Positions 17,268 to 26,220 of a DNA stretch of 64,000 nucleotides are shown one piece after another. The notes beneath the pieces were generated by a model, which was not told the DNA's origin, searched no databases, and saw only the letters and a list, made by a program, of their open reading frames with translations. Position 1 is the stretch's first letter, and each line of letters starts with the position of its first letter. This stretch comes from Streptomyces sp. Act143. GTDB taxonomy: Bacteria > Actinomycetota > Actinomycetes > Streptomycetales > Streptomycetaceae. The stretch lies in contig NZ_QFRX01000001.1 in NCBI RefSeq assembly GCF_003143935.1, forward strand, positions 8,739,388-8,803,387, read 5' to 3'. A program made the translations under genes and the position numbers.

Positions 17268-19777
17268 TGCGGGTCCCGCTTTCTTGGCTGCGGGAGTACG
17301 TCGACCTGCCGGCGACGGAGACCGGGCGTGACGTCCAGGCCAAGCTCATTTCGGCAGGCCTCGAGGTGGAGACCGTCGAGCAGCTCGGCGACGGCCTCAA
17401 GGGCCCCCTGGTCGTCGGCCAGGTGCTGACCATCGAGGAGCTGGAGGGCTTCAAGAAGCCGATCCGGTTCTGCACGGTGAACGTCGGCACCGCCAACGGC
17501 ACCGGCGAGCCCCAGGAGATCGTCTGCGGCGCCCGCAACTTCGCGGTCGGCGACAAGGTCGTGGTCGTGCTCCCGGGTGCGGAGCTGCCCGGCGGTTTCG
17601 CCATCTCCGCCCGCAAGACCTACGGCAAGACGTCCCACGGCATGATCTGCTCCAGTGACGAGCTGGGCATGGGCGACGACGGCACCAAGGGCATCATCGT
17701 GCTGCCGCCGGAGACCGAGGTCGGCAAGGACGCCATCGAGCTGCTTGAGCTGGTCGACGAGGTCCTGGACATCGCCGTCACCGCCAACCGCGGCGACTGT
17801 CTGTCCATCCGCGGCGTGGCCCGGGAGACCGCCATCGCCTACGGGCTGCCGCTGCGTGACCCGGCCCTCCTCGACGTCCCGGGCCCCAACGCCTACGGCT
17901 ACCCGGTCCAGGTCTCCGAGCCCTACGGCTGCGACCGCTTCACGGCCCGTACGGTCAGCGGCCTCAGCCCCGAGGCCCGGTCCCCGATCTGGCTCAAGCG
18001 CCGCCTCCAGAAGGTCGGCATGCGCCCGATCTCGCTCGCCGTCGACATCACCAACTACGTGATGATGGAGCTCGGCCAGCCGCTGCACGCCTACGACCGC
18101 AAGCTGGTCCAGGGCACCATCGGCGTCCGCCGGGCCGGCGAGGGCGAGAAGATCGTCACGCTGGACGGTGTCGAGCGGAAGCTGCACGCCGAGGACCTGG
18201 TCATCACCGACGACCGCGGCCCGATCGGCCTCGCGGGCGTGATGGGCGGCGCCAACACGGAGATCGCCGACCACGAAGAAGGCGAGGGCACCACCGACGT
18301 CGTCATCGAGGCCGCGCACTTCGACGCGGTGTCGATCGCCCGTACGGCCCGCCGTCACAAGCTGTCCTCCGAGGCGTCCCGGCGCTTCGAGCGGGGTGTC
18401 GACCCGGCCGCCGCGGCCGCCGCCGCCCAGCGCACGGTCGACCTTCTGGTGCTGCTGGCGGGCGGCACCGCCGACGCCGGCGTCACCGAGATCGCCGCGC
18501 CGTCCGCGCCGCACACCATCGCCGTCCCGGCCGACCACCCGGACAAGGTGGCGGGCGTGGAGTACGGCCGCGAGACCGTCGTCCGCCGTCTTCAGCAGGT
18601 CGGCTGCGACGTGTACGGGCAGGACGAGCTGATCGTCACCGTGCCGTCCTGGCGTCCCGACCTCACCGAGGTCAACGACCTGGCCGAAGAGGTCATCCGC
18701 CTGGAGGGCTACGAGAACCTGCCCTCCACGCTGCCCAAGCCCCCGTCGGGCCGCGGCCTGACCCACCGGCAGCGGCTGCACCGCCGGGTCGGCCGGGCGC
18801 TGGCCGGTGCCGGCTACGTCGAGGCGCCGAACTACCCCTTCGTCGGCGAGCAGGTCTTCGACCAGCTTCTCCTGGAGGCGGACGACCCGGCCCGCCGTGT
18901 CGTCAAGCTGACCAACCCGCTCAACGACGAGGAGCCCGCGCTCCGTACCTCGCTGCTGCCGGGTCTGCTGGGTGCGCTGCGGCGCAATGACGGGCGCGGC
19001 TCGCACGACCTCGCGCTGTTCGAGACGGGGCTGGTGTTCCGGCCGCGCGAGACGCGGGGCACGGCCGCCCGGCTGCCCGTCGACCGGCGTCCGACCGACG
19101 AGGAGATCGCCGGGCTGAACGCCGTACTGCCGGAGCAGCCGCGCCATGTGGCGGCGGTTCTGGCGGGCGCGCGTGAGCAGGCCGGCTGGTGGGGCAAGGG
19201 CCGTCCGGCGGACTGGGCCGACGCGATCGAGGCGGCGCGGGCGGTCGCCCGTGAGGCCGGCGTCGAGCTGGTTGTCCGCGGGGGTCAGTACGGTCCGTGG
19301 CACCCGGGCCGGTGCGCCGAGCTCGTGGTCGTCACCGACGGTGCGGAGACCGTGGTCGGTCACGCCGGTGAGCTGCACCCGCGCGTGGTGAAGGCCTTCG
19401 GTGTGCCGGCGCGGACGTGCGCGATGGAGCTGGACCTGGACGCGGTGGAGGCCGTCGGCGACGACACGCCCCAGGCGCCGGGCATCTCCACGTTCCCGGT
19501 GGCGACGCAGGACGTGGCGCTGGTCGTGGACCGGTTCGTGCCGCATGCCGACGTCGAGGCGGCGCTGCGCGAGGGCGCGGGTGAACTGCTGGAGGCGATC
19601 CGGCTGTTCGACGTGTACGAGAACGCGGAGCAGCTGGGCGACGGCAAGAAGTCGCTGGCGTACGCGCTGCGGTTCCGGGCCGGCGACCGGACGCTGACCG
19701 TGGACGAGGCCTCGGCCGCGCGGGATGCGGCCGTCGCCCTGGCGGGGGAGCGCACGGGAGCGGTTCTGCGCGGCTGA
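17267..19777 (+). CDS. pheT: Phenylalanyl-tRNA synthetase beta subunit
   Basis: The 836-residue subunit shows the normal bacterial architecture. It has an N-terminal tRNA-binding EMAP-like domain (about 40-150), the B3/B4 editing module that removes Tyr (about 215-385), the B5 domain (about 410-480), a catalytic-like core and a C-terminal FDX-ACB anticodon-binding domain (about 740-836, STFPVATQDVALVVDRFVP). It is co-translated with pheS and ends just before a strong terminator. Confidence 0.97.
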   Translation: MRVPLSWLREYVDLPATETGRDVQAKLISAGLEVETVEQLGDGLKGPLVVGQVLTIEELEGFKKPIRFCTVNVGTANGTGEPQEIVCGARNFAVGDKVVVVLPGAELPGGFAISARKTYGKTSHGMICSSDELGMGDDGTKGIIVLPPETEVGKDAIELLELVDEVLDIAVTANRGDCLSIRGVARETAIAYGLPLRDPALLDVPGPNAYGYPVQVSEPYGCDRFTARTVSGLSPEARSPIWLKRRLQKVGMRPISLAVDITNYVMMELGQPLHAYDRKLVQGTIGVRRAGEGEKIVTLDGVERKLHAEDLVITDDRGPIGLAGVMGGANTEIADHEEGEGTTDVVIEAAHFDAVSIARTARRHKLSSEASRRFERGVDPAAAAAAAQRTVDLLVLLAGGTADAGVTEIAAPSAPHTIAVPADHPDKVAGVEYGRETVVRRLQQVGCDVYGQDELIVTVPSWRPDLTEVNDLAEEVIRLEGYENLPSTLPKPPSGRGLTHRQRLHRRVGRALAGAGYVEAPNYPFVGEQVFDQLLLEADDPARRVVKLTNPLNDEEPALRTSLLPGLLGALRRNDGRGSHDLALFETGLVFRPRETRGTAARLPVDRRPTDEEIAGLNAVLPEQPRHVAAVLAGAREQAGWWGKGRPADWADAIEAARAVAREAGVELVVRGGQYGPWHPGRCAELVVVTDGAETVVGHAGELHPRVVKAFGVPARTCAMELDLDAVEAVGDDTPQAPGISTFPVATQDVALVVDRFVPHADVEAALREGAGELLEAIRLFDVYENAEQLGDGKKSLAYALRFRAGDRTLTVDEASAARDAAVALAGERTGAVLRG

Positions 19778-19847
19778 CGACCGACCGTCACCTCACTCGT
19801 TCGAGTGAGAACTCCCAGTGATCTGGCCCATCCGGGCCATGGATCGA

Positions 19848-19885
19848 CAGAATCGGACCGGCCTTTCGGGGTCGGTCCGATTCTG
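19848..19885 (+). terminator. Strong terminator after pheST
   Basis: CAGAATCGGACCG (19848-19860) pairs perfectly with CGGTCCGATTCTG (19873-19885), a 13-bp stem around a 12-nt loop. This hairpin rules out the longer in-frame start at 19805 for the next gene. Confidence 0.85.
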
Positions 19886-19915
19886 CTGTCTGGGCCTATA
19901 TGGGGGGCCATCGGC

Positions 19916-20971
19916 ATGATCCGTATCAGGGGTCGGGTTCCCCGCAAGGCCCTGGGGTTGGGGCTGCCCCTGGCCTGGGGTGCCGTGGCGATCACGTACA
20001 GGATGGCCTGTCCGCTCGCCCAGCAGACCGGGTTCGAGGCGCGGCTCCTCTCCAGTGCCGTCTTCTTCGCCATCGGCACCGGGCTGATAGCGCACGCCCG
20101 CCGGGCGCTGCTGCGGGAGTTGCGGCAGATCCGCCAGATCGCGGGGGCCGCGCAGAGCGCGTTGCTGCGTCCGTTGCCGCCTCGGATCGACGGACTCGAT
20201 GTCGCCGCCGCCCAGCTCTCCGCCGATCGCGGGGCGTCCGTCGGCGGCGATCTCTACGAGGTCATCGCCACCGAGCACGGCGTGCGCGCGGTCATGGGTG
20301 ACGTCCGTGGCCATGGGCTCGCCGCCATCGCGACCGCCGCCGCCGTCCTGGGCAGCTTCCGCGAGGCCGTGCACGACGAGGTCGAACTCGGCTGTGTCCT
20401 GCGGCGGCTGGAGCGGGCGCACGCCCGGCATCTGCGGGAGCGGGCCCGCGCGGAACATCCGTCCAGCGGGGTGGAGCCGGAGCATCCGGTCGCCGAGGAG
20501 TTCGTCACCCTACTGCTGCTGGAGATCCGCCAGGACGGCGCGGTGTACGCGCTGAACTGCGGTCATCCCTGGCCGTACCTCCTCAGCGGCCCGCAGGTGG
20601 ACCCCCTCACCCGAGCGGATCCCCTCCCTCCGCTCGGGCCGTTCCCTCTGCCGTCCCACCTGCCCGCGGTGCCCTGCGGCCACCTGCTCCCGGGCGAGAC
20701 CCTCGTCCTCCACACGGACGGGGCCGAGGACGCGCGGGACGCGCATGGCCGGTTCTTCTCCCTGCCGGCGGCACTGAGGAAGGCAGCGGGCCAGCCCCCG
20801 CAGGCGCTGCTGGGCTCGGTCTTCACAGCGCTTCTACGGCACTCGGGAACGCCACAGGACGACATCGCCTTGCTGATCCTGCGCAACGACCGCCCGCCCA
20901 GACGCTGCTCGGAGGCGCGGGGAACTGCGCGACCAGCCGCAGCTGACCCGCAGCCGACAACGCACCTCTAG
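19916..20971 (+). CDS. Membrane-anchored PP2C/SpoIIE-type serine phosphatase
   Basis: The 351-residue protein begins with two membrane helices (about 11-30 and 44-62). A PP2C phosphatase domain of the SpoIIE/RsbU type follows, with metal-binding motifs SVGGDLYEV, AVMGDVRGHGLAA and LHTDGAEDARD, and DDIALLIL at the end. Such enzymes dephosphorylate anti-sigma antagonists. No antagonist or anti-sigma gene is adjacent. ATG 19916 follows a run of six G at 8 nt; a longer frame would start before the pheT terminator. The last 20 or so codons are read through a dispersed intergenic repeat, so the C-terminal tail is probably not functional. Confidence 0.88.
   Translation: MIRIRGRVPRKALGLGLPLAWGAVAITYRMACPLAQQTGFEARLLSSAVFFAIGTGLIAHARRALLRELRQIRQIAGAAQSALLRPLPPRIDGLDVAAAQLSADRGASVGGDLYEVIATEHGVRAVMGDVRGHGLAAIATAAAVLGSFREAVHDEVELGCVLRRLERAHARHLRERARAEHPSSGVEPEHPVAEEFVTLLLLEIRQDGAVYALNCGHPWPYLLSGPQVDPLTRADPLPPLGPFPLPSHLPAVPCGHLLPGETLVLHTDGAEDARDAHGRFFSLPAALRKAAGQPPQALLGSVFTALLRHSGTPQDDIALLILRNDRPPRRCSEARGTARPAAADPQPTTHL
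20914..20960 (+). repeat. Dispersed Streptomyces intergenic element, copy A
   Basis: GGCGCGGGGAACTGCGCGAC followed by CAGCCGCAGCTGACC matches the consensus seen in three other places in the window. This copy overlaps the 3' end of the phosphatase gene and encodes its last residues. Confidence 0.7.
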
Positions 20972-21183
20972 CCCAACGGCGCTGAGTCGCTCGGCCAAGC
21001 CGGCGGCGGCCGTCCGCCCCGCCACGGAGTGTCGGGCAGGCAGCTGGGCGGACGGCGCGGAATCGGGCCGCCGCACTGTACGAGGGGGAGCCGGCGGCCC
21101 GGCCGGCCTCTTGCGAGGCATTTCAGTCAACCGGCAGGAAACTCTCCGCGACAGTGCGCGCACGCTGCGGATTCGAGCACTCC

Positions 21184-21218
21184 GTTCACACCCCGTGTGA
21201 ACCCCGACCCACTACTCT
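21184..21218 (+). promoter_or_regulatory. Palindrome and -10 box upstream of TPR regulator
   Basis: GTTCACAC (21184-21191) and GTGTGAAC (21195-21202) form a perfect 8-bp inverted repeat with a 3-nt spacer. A -10-like TACTCT follows at 21213-21218, about 30 nt before the start codon. The placement suits a repressor covering the promoter, possibly the regulator itself. The rest of the 276-bp gap from 20972 shows only the tail of repeat copy A and GC-rich sequence. Confidence 0.5.
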
Positions 21219-21247
21219 GTCCGCACCGAGGCACCCGGGGGGCATAT

Positions 21248-22588
21248 ATGCAGCCCAATACTCTGCTCGACGCGATCCTGGACGAGGCGGGGATCTCGCA
21301 CGCGGGGTTGGCCGCGCACGTGAACCAGGCGGGACGGGCGCGCGGACTCGCGCTCCGCTACGAACACACCGCCGTGGCACGCTGGCTGAAGGGGCAGCGC
21401 CCCCGTGGCCAGGTACCCGACCTCATCTGCGAGGTGCTCGCGGGCCGGCTGCACCGGACCGTCACCCTCGACGACATCGGCCTCGGTGTGCCCGGCGAGC
21501 CCGCCACCCCGCACGGCACCTCGCTGTCCGGGTTCGTGGAGCGGGCCACCGCCCTGTGGCGCTCCGACGAGCAGCAGCGCCCGCACATCCTGGGCGCTCC
21601 CGCGGTCACCGGCACGCCCGCCGTCATGCCGGTGTGGGAGTGGGAGAACCCGCCCGAGGACGTCGATGTCTCGCGAGGCGGCCGGCACCGGGTGACCGCC
21701 GGGGACCTGGAGATGCTGCGGGCGGCCCGGACGCACTACGAGCAGATGTACCGCAAGGCCGGCGGCATAGCGACCCGGACCCGGATCGTCGGGTTCCTCA
21801 ACGCCGAGGCGGCGCCGTTACTGCGCGGCAGCTACACCGACGCCACCGGCCGCCAACTGCACCGGGCCACGGGCGGCTTGGTGGCGATCGCCGGGATCTG
21901 CGCGTACGACTCCGACGCGCACGGCCTCGCCCAGCGCTACTTCCATCAGGCGCTCAGGCTGGCGAAGGCCAGTGGGGACCGGGGGCTCGGTGCCTATGTG
22001 ATCGCGCTGCTCGTCAACCAGGCGCTGTTCATGCGCGAGCACCGGCAGGCGGTCGCCTTCGCGGAGGCGGCGCTGCGGGCCGCCGGCAAGCACATCACCC
22101 CCGCCCTCGCCTCCGACCTGTACGCGATGCAGGCGAAGGCGTACGCGCACCTCGGTGACGGTACGAGCGCGCTGTCCTGCATCCGGCGTGCCGAGCAGGC
22201 CGCCGAACGCATCCGGCGCGGTTACGAACCCGACGAAACGGGCTATGTCCAGCCGGGGTTGGTCAACGTCCAGGTGGCGGAGGCGCTGCTGAGCCTCGGC
22301 GAACTGGTGGCGGCGGGGGAGCATGCCGCGGCGGCCGTGGACAACCCGGCGCACGACCGGGGCCGGGTGCACCGGCTGGCGATGCTCAGCACGATCGAGC
22401 TGCGCCGGGGCAACGCCGACAAGGCGGTGGCCACCGCGGTGCAGATGGCGGAACAGGCCCGCGGAATGGAGTCGCAGCGACTGCGCGACAGACTCCGGGC
22501 GGTGCGTGAGCACCTCGTGCGCAGCGGCTGCGCGGGCACGGCCGAGGCGGCCGAACTCATCGACGGAGCGCTGCGCGTACCGTTGTAA
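21248..22588 (+). CDS. TPR-containing XRE-like regulatory protein with TTA codon
   Basis: The 446-residue protein starts with a helix-turn-helix-like region (LLDAILDEAGISHAGLAAHV, about 6-70). Two extended helical segments follow, resembling tetratricopeptide repeats (about 190-430). This layout is shared by many Streptomyces developmental and antibiotic regulators of the NsdA/NsdB kind. The resemblance is general and no orthology is claimed. Codon 191 is TTA (21818-21820), so expression may need bldA tRNA. The ATG lies after GGGGGG (21236-21242). A perfect palindrome in its promoter suggests autoregulation. Confidence 0.8.
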   Translation: MQPNTLLDAILDEAGISHAGLAAHVNQAGRARGLALRYEHTAVARWLKGQRPRGQVPDLICEVLAGRLHRTVTLDDIGLGVPGEPATPHGTSLSGFVERATALWRSDEQQRPHILGAPAVTGTPAVMPVWEWENPPEDVDVSRGGRHRVTAGDLEMLRAARTHYEQMYRKAGGIATRTRIVGFLNAEAAPLLRGSYTDATGRQLHRATGGLVAIAGICAYDSDAHGLAQRYFHQALRLAKASGDRGLGAYVIALLVNQALFMREHRQAVAFAEAALRAAGKHITPALASDLYAMQAKAYAHLGDGTSALSCIRRAEQAAERIRRGYEPDETGYVQPGLVNVQVAEALLSLGELVAAGEHAAAAVDNPAHDRGRVHRLAMLSTIELRRGNADKAVATAVQMAEQARGMESQRLRDRLRAVREHLVRSGCAGTAEAAELIDGALRVPL

Positions 22589-22718
22589 ATCCCCACACGG
22601 ACACTGCCGTACGTCTCACCAGGAGGCTGCGCGGCGGCTGCGAGTGCTCTCTGTGCGCCTGCTGCCGTGCCGCTCCTGCTGCGATATTGCCACTTACTCA
22701 GCGGAAGGTGGCAGAACC

Positions 22719-23264
22719 GTGCAGTGGACGAAACAGAACGAACAAACTGTGTATAAAAACCGCTGGTTCAGCGTCAACCTCGCGGATGTCGAGCTGCCGG
22801 ACGGGCGGCACCTCGATCACTTTTTGATACGGCTGCGGCCCGTCGCCGTGGCCACGGTGGTGAACGAGGCCAACGAGGTCCTCCTCCTGTGGCGCCACCG
22901 CTTCATCACCGACAGCTGGGGGTGGGAACTGGCCGCGGGCGTCGTCGAGGACGGCGAGGACATCGTGAGCGCGGCCGCCCGGGAACTCGAGGAAGAGACC
23001 GGCTGGCGGCCGGGACCGCTGCACCACCTCATGAGCGTGGAGCCGTCCAACGGCCTCACCGACGCCCGGCACCACATCTACTGGGCCGAGGAGGGAGAGT
23101 ACGTCGGACACCCCGTGGACGACTTCGAGTCGGACCGCCGGGAATGGGTCCCCCTCAAGCTCGTCCCCGACATGGTCGCCCGCGGCGAGGTCCCGGCCGC
23201 CAACATGGCGGCCGCGTTACTCCTGCTGCACCATCTCAGGCTCGGGCAGGACGTCTTGCCCTGA
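22719..23264 (+). CDS. Nudix hydrolase (ADP-sugar/nucleoside-diphosphate type) with TTA codon
   Basis: This 181-residue protein contains a complete Nudix box, GVVEDGEDIVSAAARELEEE followed by TGW (about 74-96). The flanking WELAAG and GLTDARHHIYWAEE resemble ADP-ribose pyrophosphatases. The exact substrate is not predictable. GTG 22719 has GGAAGG (22703-22708) 10 nt upstream; the long upstream extension is shadow. Codon 167 is TTA (23217-23219). The 5' end is unusually AT-rich for this genome (GTGTATAAAAAC at 22748-22759), which lowers structure around the start. Confidence 0.9.
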   Translation: MQWTKQNEQTVYKNRWFSVNLADVELPDGRHLDHFLIRLRPVAVATVVNEANEVLLLWRHRFITDSWGWELAAGVVEDGEDIVSAAARELEEETGWRPGPLHHLMSVEPSNGLTDARHHIYWAEEGEYVGHPVDDFESDRREWVPLKLVPDMVARGEVPAANMAAALLLLHHLRLGQDVLP

Positions 23265-23287
23265 TTCCCCCCACCACGTCCCGGTCC

Positions 23288-23569
23288 CTAGTGCCCGATG
23301 GCCTGCCAGACCGCGACGACGAGCGCGCCCACGGCCGTGAGGGCCGCCACCGCGGGCAGCGGCCAACGGGCGTGCTCCAGGGCGATGATGCGGGCGCTCA
23401 GATCGTCGAGTTCCTTGTCCGTCTCCTTAGTGCGATGGCTGAGCAGAGCGAGTCCTCCCTCGACGCGTGCGTACGCGACATCGAGGCGGCGACGTAACTC
23501 TGCGAGTTCTCCATGGACCACGGGATGCTCCGGGTCGGCGGTCACGGGTCCGCTCCTTTCCGTAGTCAT
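23288..23569 (-). CDS. Small coiled-coil protein with C-terminal membrane helix
   Basis: The 93-residue protein has a predicted coiled coil (about 22-66, ELAELRRRLDVAYARVEGG and KETDKELDDLSARI) followed by a C-terminal helix of about 20 hydrophobic residues. This resembles haemolysin XhlA and similar phage-derived or membrane-tethered small proteins, but no lysis genes are nearby. The ATG at 23567-23569 has AAGGGA upstream; longer frames extend into the intergenic hairpin. Function is unknown. Confidence 0.65.
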   Translation of the reverse strand: MTTERSGPVTADPEHPVVHGELAELRRRLDVAYARVEGGLALLSHRTKETDKELDDLSARIIALEHARWPLPAVAALTAVGALVVAVWQAIGH

Positions 23570-23675
23570 CACATCCCTTGCATGCGCATGAGGAGTCAAC
23601 TCCCCTGGTGGGCGCATGGGGAGCGTGTGCGACGGGCATATGCGTGCCCGCCGCGCACACGGTGTGTGAATACGA

Positions 23676-23707
23676 CGGGCCCGGCGCTCCGAAGAGTGCC
23701 GGGCCCG
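23676..23707 (-). terminator. Terminator after the 3-hydroxyacyl-CoA dehydrogenase gene
   Basis: A 14-bp stem (23676-23689 with 23694-23707, one G-U pair) closed by a CGAA tetraloop lies downstream of the minus-strand dehydrogenase gene. It separates that gene from the small coiled-coil gene. Confidence 0.8.
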
Positions 23708-23767
23708 TGTTCGTCGCACTGTGTGAGCGGCACCCTGCAACGGGCACTGTGCACAGCGGGGCGAGCG

Positions 23768-24643
23768 TCAGCCGTAGGTGTAGAAGCCGGAACCGGTCTT
23801 GCGGCCCAGCCGGCCGGCGTCCACCATGCGCTGGAGCAGCGGGGGAGCGGCGTAGAGCGGCTCCTTGTACTCCTCGTACATCGAGTGGGCGATGGAGACG
23901 ATGGTGTCCAGACCGATCAGGTCGGACAGCTTCAGCGGGCCCATGGGGTGGGCGCAGCCCATCTCCATGCCGTTGTCGATGTCCTCGCGGCCGGCGATGC
24001 CCGACTCGAACATCCGGATGGCGGACAGGAGGTACGGCACCAGCAGCGCGTTCACCACGAAGCCGGAGCGGTCCTGGGCCCGGATCGCGTGCTTGCCGAG
24101 CAGCTTCTCGGCGAAGAGCTGGGCGCGGCTGAGGGTGCCCTCGGAGGTGGTGAGGGCCGGGATCAGCTCGACGAGCTTCTGCACCGGGGCGGGGTTGAAG
24201 AAGTGGATGCCGATGACGTGGTCGGGCCGCGAGGTGGCGACCGCCAGCTTCACCAGGGGGATGGAGGAGGTGTTGGAGGCGAGGATCGCGTCCGGGCGGG
24301 TCACGACCTGGTCGAGGACCTGGAAGATCTCCGTCTTCACCTGCTCGTTCTCGACGACCGCCTCGATCACCAGGTCACGGTCGGCGAACTCGCCGAGGTC
24401 CGTGGTGAAGGACAGCCGGGCCAGGGCCCCGTCCCGCTCGTCCTCGGTGATCTTGCCGCGCTCGGCGGCCTTGCCCAGGGAGTTCAGCAGCCGGGTCCGG
24501 CCGATCTCCAGGGCCTCGCCGGTGGTCTCGGCGACCTTCACGTCCAGACCGGAGCGGGCGCACACCTCGGCGATGCCCGCTCCCATCTGGCCGCAGCCCA
24601 CCACTCCGACGCGCGAGATGTCTCCCGACGGGAAGTCCGTCAC
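23768..24643 (-). CDS. 3-hydroxybutyryl/3-hydroxyacyl-CoA dehydrogenase
   Basis: The 291-residue single-domain enzyme oxidises (S)-3-hydroxyacyl-CoA with NAD+. The N-terminal Rossmann motif is GVVGCGQMGAG (13-23). SNTSSIP and the catalytic HFFNP (His about 147) are followed by the dimerising C-terminal domain with HPMGPLKLSDLIGLD. Its length matches the short FadB2/Hbd type, with no fused enoyl-CoA hydratase. The GTG start follows GAAGGGAA. In Streptomyces such enzymes serve fatty acid breakdown and butyryl-CoA supply for polyketides. Confidence 0.93.
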   Translation of the reverse strand: MTDFPSGDISRVGVVGCGQMGAGIAEVCARSGLDVKVAETTGEALEIGRTRLLNSLGKAAERGKITEDERDGALARLSFTTDLGEFADRDLVIEAVVENEQVKTEIFQVLDQVVTRPDAILASNTSSIPLVKLAVATSRPDHVIGIHFFNPAPVQKLVELIPALTTSEGTLSRAQLFAEKLLGKHAIRAQDRSGFVVNALLVPYLLSAIRMFESGIAGREDIDNGMEMGCAHPMGPLKLSDLIGLDTIVSIAHSMYEEYKEPLYAAPPLLQRMVDAGRLGRKTGSGFYTYG

Positions 24644-24934
24644 ATCGTTCCCTTCGCTGGTCTACGAATGCGGCAGGATCCGCGTGGTTTCGGTGCCTGC
24701 TCCGTTCGTGCACGTTACTGGAAAGTATCGATGATCGATCGGGCGGGTCGGCCATGCTCGACGTCGGGTCCGCCGGAGATCGAGCGGATCGGCGGCCCCG
24801 CGCGGTGCGCGGAGGTGGTCCGGGACGGGTCGCGCCCTGCCCCAAACCTGCACGTTCCCTTCGGCGATCGTTGATCGAATGCCGGGGGGCCGCGTGGCAG
24901 GCTGACCGCGAACAGACGGCGCACGGAGGTTCGG

Positions 24935-26197
24935 TTGAGGATGCATCGGAAGTCACGGCTGTCGAGGCGGGCGTTCGCGGCGACCGCCCTGTCGGCTCTC
25001 GTGGCGGGCGGCGGCGCACTGGCGGCGGGCGCGGCGACGGCGGGCGGATCGGACTCCCCCCGGCGCCGGGGGCCCGGTGAGATGCGCGGCATGTGGGTGG
25101 CGAGCGTCGCCAACCGCGACTGGCCCTCGAAGGCGGGGCTGACCGCCGCACAGCAGCGGGCCGAACTGATCAAGCTGCTCGACCAGGCCGTGGAGCGGCA
25201 CCTGAACGCGGTGATCCTTCAGGTGCGGCCGGCCGCCGACGCGCTGTGGCCCTCGCCGTACGAACCCTGGTCGCAGGTCCTCACCGGCACCCAGGGCAAG
25301 GCCCCCGGCTGGGACCCGCTCGGCACGGCCGTCGAGGAGGCCCACGCCCGCGGCCTGGAACTGCACGCCTGGTTCAACCCGTACCGGATCGCCAACCACG
25401 CCGACCCGACGAAGCTCGTCGCCTCCCACCCCGCCCGCGTGCACCCGGACTGGGTGGTGACGTACGGCGGCAAGATGTACTACAACCCCGGGCTGCCCGA
25501 GGTCCGCGCCTTCGTGCAGAAGGCGATCCTGGACGCGGTGCGCAAGTACCCGGTGGACGCGGTCCACTTCGACGACTACTTCTACCCGTATCCGGTCGCG
25601 GGCCAGACCTTCGACGACGACGCGGCCTTCGACGCCCACGGCGGCGGCTTCGACACCCGGGCGGACTGGCGGCGCGCCAACATCGACAAGCTGGTCCTGG
25701 AGACCGCCGCGCGGATCAGGCAGATCCGGCCCACCGCCCAGTTCGGGATCAGCCCGTTCGGGGTGTGGCGCAACGCCTCGACCGACCCGCTCGGCTCGGA
25801 GACGAAGGCGATGCAGGCGTACGACGACGTCTTCGCCGACACCCGGAAATGGGTCCGGGAGGGCTGGATCGACTACATCTGCCCGCAGCTCTACTGGAAC
25901 ATCGGCTTCGCGGTCGCCGACTACGCCAAGCTCGTGCCCTGGTGGGCGAAGCAGGCCCGGGGCAGCAGGACGAAGCTGTACGTCGGCGAGGCCCTCTACA
26001 AGGCCGGCGATCCGGCGCAGCCCGCCGCCTGGCAGGACCCCGCCGAACTGTCGAAGCACCTCGCGCTGGCGTCCGACCACACCCAGGTGCGCGGTCATGT
26101 CTTCTTCGCGGCCCGCGAGGTCGCGGCGGACCCGACCGGGGCCATGGCGCGGGTGGTCGCCGATCACTACCAGGAACCGGCGGAGCCCCCGCGCTGA
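24935..26197 (+). CDS. Secreted glycosyl hydrolase-like 10 (GHL10) protein
   Basis: The 420-residue protein carries a Tat-like signal (SRLSRRAFAATALSALVAGG, about 7-26) and then a GHL10 domain from about residue 48 (EMRGMWVASVANRDWPS). Conserved blocks include VILQVRPAADALW, WFNPYR, VHFDDYFYPYP and QLYWNIGF. The family has a TIM-barrel resembling alpha-amylase clan members and is thought to act on cell-wall or extracellular polysaccharide. TTG 24935 lies 5 nt after GGAGG; ATG 24941 is an alternative. The 291-bp divergent gap to the dehydrogenase shows no gene. Confidence 0.88.
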   Translation: MRMHRKSRLSRRAFAATALSALVAGGGALAAGAATAGGSDSPRRRGPGEMRGMWVASVANRDWPSKAGLTAAQQRAELIKLLDQAVERHLNAVILQVRPAADALWPSPYEPWSQVLTGTQGKAPGWDPLGTAVEEAHARGLELHAWFNPYRIANHADPTKLVASHPARVHPDWVVTYGGKMYYNPGLPEVRAFVQKAILDAVRKYPVDAVHFDDYFYPYPVAGQTFDDDAAFDAHGGGFDTRADWRRANIDKLVLETAARIRQIRPTAQFGISPFGVWRNASTDPLGSETKAMQAYDDVFADTRKWVREGWIDYICPQLYWNIGFAVADYAKLVPWWAKQARGSRTKLYVGEALYKAGDPAQPAAWQDPAELSKHLALASDHTQVRGHVFFAAREVAADPTGAMARVVADHYQEPAEPPR

Positions 26198-26220
26198 GTC
26201 ACCGGCGGCTCCGCGCCGGA

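Noticed and set aside
17003..19546. 847-residue minus-strand frame opposite pheS-pheT
   Set aside because: Arg/Gly/His/Asp-rich composition without any domain; antisense to highly conserved pheST.
19805..19915. Longer start for the PP2C phosphatase
   Set aside because: The extension would cross the 13-bp pheST terminator hairpin and has no ribosome site.
23288..23569. Prophage holin/lysis module
   Set aside because: The small coiled-coil/TM protein resembles XhlA only in layout; no endolysin or other phage gene adjoins it.
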